A DNA stretch of 64,000 nucleotides, taken from Vigna angularis. Its lineage: Eukaryota > Streptophyta > Magnoliopsida > Fabales > Fabaceae. Shown here in pieces: positions 47,126 through 56,385 of this stretch. Where the stretch lies: the NCBI RefSeq assembly GCF_016808095.1, contig NC_068979.1:12822501-12886500 (forward strand), in the 5' to 3' direction. Numbering within the stretch: position 1 is the stretch's first letter; each line of letters starts with the position of its first letter. The notes below the pieces were generated by a model. It was not told where the DNA came from, did not search any database, and was given only the letters and a program-made list of their open reading frames with translations. The position numbers and the translations under genes were made by a program.

Positions 47126-48401
47126 AAGTGTGACCGAATCGTATCAAGTAATAAACTCGGTAAGACCAAGTATCGTTCTCCTAAAGGACTCACGGCCTAG
47201 TTAGTTATATGATTTCTTGATTATTTAAGACTTGTGAACAATTGGTTATAGGTTTCAATTGCAAAAGACAATAAGTAAACATGTATGCTGCATGAGTTTT
47301 GATCAATGGGAAAGAAGAACACAAACACTGAACGAATTATATGGATGAGTATGTTGTTGGGGAAATCAATTTCATCTTATCCACTCTCATATATTTTAGG
47401 AATTCATCATTCTTTTCATCAATGTTAATGCCACTCTCTAAATTACCTTAAACCCGATGTCTCGGCGAAGAAAGCCTATCCTTAATTACGAGTTCATACA
47501 ATTCCTAGCATCCCTAATAATTAATTCTGAAGCACAGAAGCTTAAAGGCAACCAACCCTCATATCACTATGTCTAGGCGATATTGCTTTTGGGAGAGATT
47601 CCCCGGATCTAGATTTTACCGTATGTGTCCATATCACTAAAATCAATAATCATGACATCGAATAAGTTAAACAATGCATGCTTTGAGCAAAGAGGAAAAA
47701 CCCTAACTAATGATGAAAGAAAGCATGTATCAAAGATATGATGTTTAAACACAAAATTCCATATATGAGAGTTTCACAAGATTACATTGATTCCCCAACA
47801 ACAAGAAGAGTTTACTTCACCATATTCATGGTGAAACTAGATGAAATAGAATCCAAGATAGTGAAAGATAGAACCCTAGAAAGATGAGTAGGTAGCCTTA
47901 GCATCCAAGATCTTCCTCCAAGGGGGTGGAAAGGTGTGTGTTTGCTTCGTCTCCAACCAAAGATACAAACCCTAGGAAGTCCTAAAGCTTATATACTATT
48001 CAAAATATTACAGAAAAGTGGGCCTAAGCCCAAAATACCGCCGCTCAGCGGTACCAGCGCGTAGTCAATTCTCCCCTCAGCTACACTTTCACCCCTCAAT
48101 GGAGCCAACGGGTGTTCATTAGTGCCGCTCAACGGTAAACTGGCGCTGAGCGGTACTTGCGACTTCTCTTCTTTTTCACTTTTTGAGTTCTTTTCTGATT
48201 CCATCTTTATCCTTCTTCACTTCTTTCATCAAATTCACCTTAAAACCTGCATAAAACACTAAAATCAAGCATAAACCTGTCCAACTCTCTTATTTCTAAA
48301 AATTTGAACAAAAGCATGATTCTAAGCTAGTTTCTAAGTGTTAAAGGTTACTTTTAGTATCAATTTTAAGCATGAAAATAATAGTTTTTCAACTGTTATC
48401 A
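47126..48401 (-). mobile_element. Element B: remainder of its left LTR (3' LTR)
   Basis: It resumes at AAGTGTGACCGAATCG and ends CAACTGTTATCA. Together with 32389-32450 it makes an LTR of about 1.33 kb. Palindromes lie at 48042-48150. Confidence 0.9.
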
Positions 48402-49634
48402 CAACCCCAAACTTAGAACTTTGCTTGTCCTCAAGCAAACAAGATGTAACTCAATCTTCTACCAATCAATACAATGGTTCACTCCATTCAAAAATTCTCT
48501 TTTCAAGATAAGTAAGTACTCAATTAAGCTCATGACAAAAACTTCAGTCAAGACATGCACATGCTCTAGTGTTCACATAATCACCTAATATCCAACAAAT
48601 GCTACTTTTAATGAATGATCAATCAACTAAGCAAAGATGTTCTTATGTGTTCATGGAATCTTTCCTCACTAGATAAAGTGTTTCACTCAAACACACAAGT
48701 GTATAAAAGGTATTCACTCATTCACTCTACTATCACAATGTCACATGAATTGACTTTGCCTTTCATTTAACCACAATCAAATACATTCCCAAGCATGCAT
48801 CATCACAAGGACTTTTCAATGGCTTATAATGTGGCTGGGCTAACAAGAAAAATTGGTTTTTCTAGATCACAAAACCCTTGAGTTAAGAGAATCATATAAA
48901 CACAATCATTCTTACTTATTCCCAACTTTTCTTTTGCATTGAGCTTTTCTTTTTCTTCTTTTTCCTTTTTTTTTCTTTTTCTTTTTCATATCTTTGCTCT
49001 TAGCTCAATGCTTTCAATTTCCCTTTCATAACTTCCCAACAATCCCAAACTTGAACATTTATCAATACCACAAAATATTTTCTACTTAACTCAAGGTAAA
49101 GCTTTTCACAAAGGGTTTTCAAATCATGTTCAAGGCTAAGGGTTCAAAGGATAGAACACATAGTGCTCTCTTTTGTGGGGCTAAAATCATGCATTTGGCT
49201 AATAAAAGGGATACCAACAAATGGCCTTGATCATATGATGCAAACAAGCAATTGATTCAATCATAGAAAACCTGGGCAAAATCTTTCATGCTTTCAAACT
49301 AATAACATTCAATCACAACAACTCTGGAGCTCAAGACCTCACATATAAGCTCATTCACATTCCACATACACATCCTGCTTAGCATCATAATCACAATCAC
49401 AACATCATGCATTTGTTCACAAAGCTTGTGAACCACCTGTATATAATGTGCACAATCTCAACATCAATCAATATCAAAGTATCATCAAGCAATACTCATC
49501 ATGCATAAGTCAAAAAGCAAACCATCATAACAGACCAAGTTCAAATTGAGTACATCAAACCCTATTCTAAAAACAAAAGCAAATAAATTCAGGAATATAA
49601 AACCAAACAAAAGCATAAGTCCTGCTCTAGTGCT
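48402..49634 (-). other. Element B 3' non-coding region
   Basis: It begins CAACCCCAAACTTAGAAC (polypurine tract on the minus strand). The uninterrupted version of the site hit by element C is visible at about 49224-49245 (GGCCTTGATCATATGATGC). No gene. Confidence 0.85.
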
Positions 49635-49660
49635 GATAGCATTCATCAGTAAATGCTATC
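49635..49660 (-). repeat. 9-bp perfect stem-loop after the downstream ORF (element B)
   Basis: GATAGCATT-CATCAGTA-AATGCTATC on the plus strand, i.e. loop TACTGATG on the element strand; identical to 37550-37575. Confidence 0.9.
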
Positions 49661-49671
49661 TCAGCTCCTCA

Positions 49672-50878
49672 TCAATCTGAGCTGTCATCTGTATCCTCCT
49701 CCTCTTCCTCATCTTCAGCATCCCCAAATGCGTCATCCTCAACATCATCAGCATCATCTTCATCTATCTCCATAGCTGAAGCTTCAGCTGCTACAACTCT
49801 TCCTCCTTGGGCATGCTCCTCTGGCCAAGCTACCACGTTATGGAACTCCTCCATAGTCCACCTGTGTGCTGGAGGTGTATCATACATTCCAACAATCATC
49901 TCAGCAGTGGCCACCTGCCCTCTGTGGATAGACTGCAACTGTGCACCTATAAGAGACATATACATGTCCCTCATTTGGAAAGGCTCTGCTTCATGTGTCT
50001 CTGCAGATGCCTGACTCTGTGCTTGTCCTCTTTCTCTGTTAGTACGGCGTGGTGGAACTGGCTGAGCTGCCTCCTCACCTCCACAGTATTATCTGTAATA
50101 GGCCTCATCAATCGCTTTCCTTGGCCTCTCAAATGGTGGAGCAGAAGTATCCACCCCAACTATTTTGCATAGGTGTGTGATCAAAGAAGGATGTCCTAAG
50201 GGTGCTTTGCTGTTTGTTGTGTTAGCACACACCCTTATCTCATTAGCTATGACTTGTCCAATATTAACATTCAAATTCCTGATCGCACAGTAAAGGAGGA
50301 GTGCTCTGAATGTTGGCATGAGAAAATATCATCCAATACTTTGCAAGAGGATTCAAGTCAGTCCTCCTAATGTTTACCACAAAACCAGTTCTGTTTCTCT
50401 GAAAATGTCCTCCAGGTACGCATAGAACACTCTGCACATCATCAAAATCACTGCCCTCTTCCATACATAGAGCAAACTGGCACTGCTCACTAGCCCATAC
50501 AGTACCCAAGAAGCTGTTGATAGAGTTAGGATCATACCTAATAGCGTGGCCTCTGACATAGCCTAGGTAATCCTTAGCCGGATAATCATCAATCTTCCTT
50601 GCATTGGTGTAAAATTCTTTCACCACAGATATATTGGCTGGTGTAGGGTATGTGGCTAGCTTCCCCCAATTCCTTCCCAACAGTTGCTCTCCAAACTGAG
50701 GAGCAAAGTTAGGTATTATTCCAACTTTCCTCTCCATAAGGAGCCTCCTATCTTGGACCAACTTAAAATGCTTCTCATGTTTGCGAGATAGGAACATACT
50801 AGAGTGGGGTTGTTCTGGTTGCTTTTCTTTCCTTTTGGATGCCATTGTCTTCACTCTTTTGCCTGAAGAGGATGCCAT
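49672..50878 (-). pseudogene. Downstream ORF of element B (putative plant transposon protein, transposase_32-like)
   Basis: It starts MASSSGKRVKTMASKRKEKQ and shows the family features VVKEFYTNA, VRGHAIRYDPNSINSFLG and, in another frame, RALLLYCAIRNLNVNIGQVI. An acidic tail ends EDTDDSSD. A frameshift near 50320 and a TAA at 50089-50091 (Gln codon by one transition) interrupt it. Such ORFs lie 3' of integrase in Athila-like elements. Despite the database name, no transposase activity is established, and they are sometimes called env-like. This is the full-length version of the stub in element C. Confidence 0.75.
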
Positions 50879-51700
50879 TCCTACATCAAACACATATTAC
50901 AAAACCACAAGACATATTGTTAATCATTAGTAAACCAAAAAAAACACCCTAATTCCATGCTAAACCACCGCTGAGGGTCAAAATCACCCCTCAGCACCAC
51001 CAATGCATCAATCCAGTACACAATTCAGCAAAAATTCCAAGTTTGTCAGAGTGCCGCTCAGCGGCAATTTATCCCTGAGTGGTGATTCTGTAGATTTTTG
51101 AAAAATATCTTTTGACCTTTCCTAACACCACCCACATACAATTTTCATGCTTCCAGAACAAAATCAATCAATTCAATCGGTTCAAACATCAATTAATTCA
51201 TCAAATAGCGCATAGGAATCAAAACCCCTAAAAATTCATGCTCAATGAGTAAAGAATGCTTTCAAACTGTGAAGAACAATGATGCTCTCTCCCAACCCCA
51301 AACTTAGATGGAAAACTAGTTAGAAAGTGAGTGGAAAGGAGATTTTCTCAAGAGGAATGAAGGGAAAATTGTAGAGAACCTTTGGAAAAGTGTTTAGGAG
51401 TGTGTGTGCAGAGAAGAATCTGAAAAGAGAGGCCAAGACGTGACTTAGGGTATAAAAATACCTTAATGGGCTCAGGTTCCGCTAAGGGGCAACCTAAGCC
51501 CAATCTGCGACACTACCACTCAGCGGCATTTTCGTGAAGTGCTCTTCTTCTTCCTAGCTTAACCTAGGTGGCTCCTACTCATGCCCCTCACTTGCTCCCT
51601 GCAATTAAATTCTCAGATCACTCATGCATCCAAATCCCTATTATGCAACTAAAGCAGAACAAACAAAAATATAATCAATCAACTGGGTTGCCTCCTAGGT
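50879..51700 (-). other. Spacer before the downstream ORF of element B
   Basis: No gene. It holds the leader for the downstream ORF, the TATA-like GGGTATAAAAATACC at about 51449-51463 and CCGCTCAGCGG-type units at 51056 and 51515. A conserved block (GGTTGCCTCC, then TTGTTTAACGTCACG) is at 51683-51722. Confidence 0.6.
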
Positions 51701-51742
51701 AGCACTTGTTTAACGTCACGAGCCTGACCCAAACATCCACCA

Positions 51743-51813
51743 ACACCCATCAGTAGGTGTCAAACCTAGTATCTTTGAGTAGATACTTCCACCTAGCATT
51801 CTTCAGTAGATGT
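51743..51813 (-). repeat. Array of stem-loops with constant loop (element B)
   Basis: Plus-strand view: ACACC-CATCAGTA-GGTGT (51743-51760), AGTATC-TTTGAGTA-GATACT (51768-51787), and a decayed third unit GCATT-CTTCAGTA-GATGT (51796-51813). They are flanked by the two conserved GACGTTAAA blocks (51683-51722 and 51910-51950), as in element C. Confidence 0.75.
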
Positions 51814-51958
51814 TATACCCAAAAATTTACAAAAGTAATGTCCAAATTTATAAAAATTTACAAAACCAAAATAAAATCAAAAGAAAAATTGTCCTCAAAT
51901 CACTGGAATGCCTTCCAACAAGCGCTCTTTTAACGTCACTAGCTTGACCCAATAAAGC

Positions 51959-52516
51959 TCATGTTCCATCTTCATGGTTGATGTTCATATCACACCAACT
52001 CATCAACTGCTTCCGGTCCACTTTTCTGACTCTTCTGGAATGTGGAGACTCTATCTCTATCACCTCATTTTCTTTGTAGTCTTTCACAACCCACAACTTG
52101 TTTTTGAATTTCACAGGTTTACCAAGTTGGAGTCGTTCTTGCATCCAGTCATCATGGACCTTTCTTCCTTTCCCAATCTTTTCTTCTTCCTGTAACTGAA
52201 ACAAAAAACAATGTTTACCTTTGACCTTTGGCTTTTCATCTTGATGGCTAGTCATGAGTACATCTTGATATGTAGCTTTATGACTAGCTTCTTCCTCCTG
52301 CATCTGCCCCTCTTCTTTGAAGACATCTACAACAATTTTTTCTTCTCGATCTTGGAATACCACTATGCCTTCATCCACATCAATGATGACTTTGGCCGTT
52401 TTCATAAACGCTCTTCCGAGAATATTGGGTATCCTCTCATCCTCCATTTCCATCACCACAAAGTCTACCAAGAACTGTAGTTTGCCTACACAAACTATAA
52501 CATCCTCTGCTATACC
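51959..52516 (-). pseudogene. Protease fragment fused to pol tail in element B, broken by insertion
   Basis: On the minus strand: GIAEDVIVCVGKLQFLVDFVVMEMEDERIPNILGRAFMKTAKVIIDV corresponds to the second half of the retropepsin in A. The frame then runs without RT or integrase into KLWVVKDYKENEVIEIESPHS and VRKVDRKQLMSW, resembling the very end of an Athila pol. So RT, RNase H and integrase were deleted while the frame stayed open to its stop, making B a gag-protease-only element. The start is cut off at 52516 by the CACTA-like insert; Gag and the catalytic Asp are outside. Confidence 0.75.
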
Positions 52517-52850
52517 CACTATGCCAAAAAAATTTTTTTATACCTTTTAAAAATGACTTTTTATACCTGCTTTTAAGTGGGTATAGAAGTGTGGGGGTAT
52601 AGAAGTATTTTGTTTTTCTATACCGGCCCAAGAGTAGGTATAAAAGAATGGTATTACACCTAATGTTCGTAGAACAGGTATGAAAAATCTCACATAAAAA
52701 GACTTACTTTTATACTTGTCAAAATTAAAATATGTATAAAAAATGCGAATTTTTTAATACCTGTTAGAGTCATAACCGGTGTAAAAGTGCGACTTTTTAT
52801 TACTGTTCATGTTTTGACTGGTGTAAAAAGTGAGTTTTTTTAAAATGTAG
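52517..52850 (+). mobile_element. CACTA-type transposon end with subterminal repeats
   Basis: Starts CACTATGCCAAAAAAATTTT inside element B's coding sequence. The next 330 bp holds at least six degenerate copies of TTTTATACC or its inverse GGTATAAAA in alternating orientation, spaced 35-45 bp. CACTA (En/Spm) elements have CACTA ends and such subterminal repeats. The opposite end (TAGTG) was not found, so it should lie beyond 64000 or be lost. Confidence 0.65.
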
Positions 52851-54416
52851 ATTTGCATGTGCTACTATCCATATCAATCTCAAAATATAGTCTAAATAAT
52901 CTATAACGAGCAAAATAATCAATATATTTTCTATTATTAACACATCAAAATTGTTTCTAAACTCAATGTTATATCTACAAAATGTTAAAAGAAATATCGC
53001 CTACTCCTCATGAACATCCTATAAAGTTACATGTACACTGAAACTTGTAAAGAACCATTAAATAAGATTAATACTATGTACTTCGAAGACAAATAATATA
53101 CGTTTTCTACAAATATTATCAAAATTATATAAAATTATAAAGTAACAGTGACCATAATTAATTAAATAACTAAGAAAACATATCATAAACTAATAAATAA
53201 TAAAATAACACACGTCCAGTACTAGAGAACTAAAAAACTACACAGGAATTTCCTCCTGTTATGTGAAAAATGAAACAACATAGAACCTATATACAAAAAT
53301 CAATTTTCTTAAACACCATAGGACCGTAAGAGCTTGCAATAAAGAATAACATACACAATAAGCTTCCCAAGACTTGACAAAAAATTCTTTCTTTTGTGTC
53401 TTGTACTTGTACTGTTAGTATGAACAGACTATTTTCCAAGATAGTTTGTCTGTCCAGAATCTACGATTGTGTTCAAGCAAGCGACATCTTCGTTTTTCAT
53501 TATTTGGGTACCTTTGTCCAAACATTACATTGCAACATACCTCCAAGATCATCCATATGTGAAAAATTATGGCAAAATTTCCAAGATTTGGACAACATTA
53601 TTGAAGACTGGCAAGCATATACATTACTTCAACAACCAATTATATTACTCTGTTGAAAGAAACGATGGATGTCTGATCAATACCATACTAAACTTTTTTG
53701 GATAATAATGTTCGAATTATATATAACTAATAATTAGCACAAAATATAGCAAAAATGAAAAGTTGAAAGGTCAGTTATGTATTCGTTTAAAGAATATTGG
53801 ACTATACAATTTTTTGAGACCACAGGTTTGATAGTGGTTTGCAAGAAGTTTTAACTAAAGACAAATTTAAAAAAGAATGGTCACCATTAATTTACCTGCA
53901 CCTAGTGCTCTATTATTTCCAATGCATGTGTCTAAGATAATTCTTGTGGTTCGAAAAATACTGAACCACATGAATAGGACTGATCAAAAAACATATCACC
54001 TGATATGTGGCAAAGCCTAACTCTTTTCTTCTATAATCATACAAAAATTCAGCACGTATATCATTCTCTGCATAACCTACATGAAAGCCAAGAAATTCAT
54101 GAGCACGTCAAGGGAAACAAAATAACAGTTAGAATATATGATCTAGTATTACATGAATAAATTTTCCCTGTAGAGATTTTCTCTAAAACTTTAATAAAAT
54201 CCATGAGTTTTGATAAAACTTATTGCACAAAGCTCCACAATATTACAAAGATAACTTTTTTACTAATTGATCCATAAATACTTCTAAGATACAAAAAAAA
54301 AAAGTGATGAGAAAAAGAAGCAAGTCTAATTTATATGAAAAAATGTTTTAAAAATTAATTTATAAATAAAATAAATTTAATTTGTAAAAAAAAGTTAATT
54401 TTAGCTATTTTTCTTA
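52851..54416. other. CACTA interior or spacer with no gene recognised
   Basis: AT-rich, with only short frames; 53396-53705 has two overlapping small frames that match nothing I know. It runs to the copia target site. Confidence 0.4.
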
Positions 54417-54890
54417 TTTCTTATTGAATGTATCCGGTGTTACTTGTTTTTGGTTTACTGTTCCTGTAAACAGTATTTTCGGTTTCTAGGTTTTCTAATT
54501 TGGGGGTTTTGTTATTTTCAGTTAGTTTGTTAGTTTGACAGCTTTTGCTGCCTTACTGAAACCATATATAAAGGTTTCCAGCCTCTGTAAAAACACAACA
54601 CACACATATATTCATGCATATACGTTTTCTCTCTTTTTCCCTTATCTCTATTCAGTTAAAGGGGCTTACCTCTGTCGCGGGTCCGTTCCACCGTCGTCCT
54701 CTTTCCGATCCACCACCGTCGCGGTGCTCTTGCCGGACGAACATGGAGATCCCACTTCTCTCCTCTTTTCGCAGCTGGCTCACCAACGCTTCTCTGACCA
54801 TCAAAGGCTTCCAGTGAGATTTTTGTCTCACGTTGCTGGGCCTCAAGCTGTGGGCTATTGGTTTCCTGCTGGGCCACTGGTTTCTCTTTA

Positions 54891-54905
54891 TGGTACCAGA
54901 GCAGG
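54891..54905 (+). other. Copia primer-binding site
   Basis: TGGTACCAGAGCAGG directly after the LTR; one base from the tRNA-iMet-type TGGTATCAGAGC. Confidence 0.85.
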
Positions 54906-54991
54906 TCTTGGACCTGTTTTGCCACTGATTCCGCTGCACATCCTTCTTCTTCTTGATCTTTCTTTGGTTCTTTGAAATTTTCTTGCTAACT

Positions 54992-56371
54992 ATGGAAAAA
55001 CTGGACCAGACCAATAACCCAGTCAGTCCCTACTACTTACACCCAGGGGAGAACCCAGGCACCTCCCTCATATCTCAGGTCTTGAATGAAACCAACTATA
55101 CTTCTTGGAGTAGAAACATGAGAAGGGCTCTCTTATCCAAGAACAAACTAAAATTCATAGATGGAGGCATCACAAGACCCGAAAGAAGTGACAGTTTGTT
55201 TGATTCTTGGGAAAGAAACAACATGATGGTGCTATCTTGGATCATTAAAACCCTCTCACCCCAAATAGCTGAGAGTGTGATATACGTAGAGAATGCACAA
55301 GAACTGTGGGAAGAATTGAAGGAAAGATTTTCTAAAGGAGATCACTTCAAATTCTCATATTTACTCCAAGAAATTCACTTCATCAAGCAAGGTGAAAGGA
55401 GTGTGACCCAGTATTTTACAGATTTGAAAATCTTGTGGGAAGAACTTGAATTTCTAAGACCTATTCCCATTTGCAGTTGCAAAATTCCATGCAAATGTGA
55501 TCTGTCCAAAGCATCACAGAAATACAGGGACATGGAGCATGTCATATGTTTCCTAAAGGGCCTAAATGAATGCTATGATACTGTTAAAACCCAGATATTG
55601 CTTATGGAGCCTCTACCCAACATTAATCGTGTATTTTCCCTCATCATACAACAAGAAAGACAAGGGAAAAATGATTCTAATCAGAATGACAACAAGGTTC
55701 TTGCAAGTGCCACTGAAAAGCAAAATCAATGGAAGAACAATCAAGGTTGGAAGACTTATGGACGTGGAAATCCTCCCAGAAATCAAGGAAGATGGAGAGG
55801 GAGAAACCCCAACTACGGAAAACAGTGTTCCTACTGTCATAAGATGAACCACACCATTGATGAGTGTTATTCCAAGCATGGATACCCACCTTGGTACAAA
55901 AAGAATGACAACAGTAATGAAAACAACACTGGACAGAGTGAATGGGGGACAGCTAATGTTTGTTCAACATCTACTGGAGTGCAGACAAGTCAGCAAAATG
56001 TCACTCAAAATTCTTTCACTCATGAACAGATGCAAAAGATACTGCAAATGCTGGAGAAAGTTGACACCCCATCTCACAGCATCAGTCAAATCCAGAAAGA
56101 CAACACAGAGAATGCACCAGGTATATTTTCATGGATCATAGACACAGGGGCAACAGATCATGTAACCCATGATAAAAACCAGTTTACAACTTTCTATAAA
56201 ATCAGTCCTATATCAGTGAAATTACCCAATAGTTCTACTGTCACTGCTCACTATGCTGGAACCATACATTTCTCTAAAGAATTTGTGATTTTTAACGTTT
56301 TATATATACCAGAATTCACCTTTAATCTCATATCTGTTCAAAGTCTCACTAGGGATATAACTGTACACTAA
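54992..56371 (+). pseudogene. Copia gag and protease
   Basis: It starts MEKLDQTNNPVSPYYLHPGE. The UBN2-type gag domain (YTSWSRNMRRALLSKNKL, ELWEELKERFSKGD, CFLKGLNECYDTV) spans about residues 25-230. A zinc knuckle (CSYCHKMNHTIDECY) lies near residue 290 and the protease IIDTGATDHVTH near 387. The frame ends at 56371 (FNLISVQSLTRDITVH, stop), while the continuation of the polyprotein is in another frame from about 56366. A one-base indel in the CACTAACTTTC region (56366-56376) is the only break found. The ATG is the first in frame and lies 100 bp after the PBS. Confidence 0.9.
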
Positions 56372-56385
56372 CTTTCTCTTCTAAG

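Noticed and set aside
53396..53705. Small frames in the CACTA-like interior
   Set aside because: Two overlapping frames of 78-86 codons without homology or splice logic.
54535..54975. 146-codon frame in the copia LTR, repeated at 59399
   Set aside because: Lies in LTR R/U5 sequence, starts at a non-ATG codon, and has no homology; antisense frames there are equally long.
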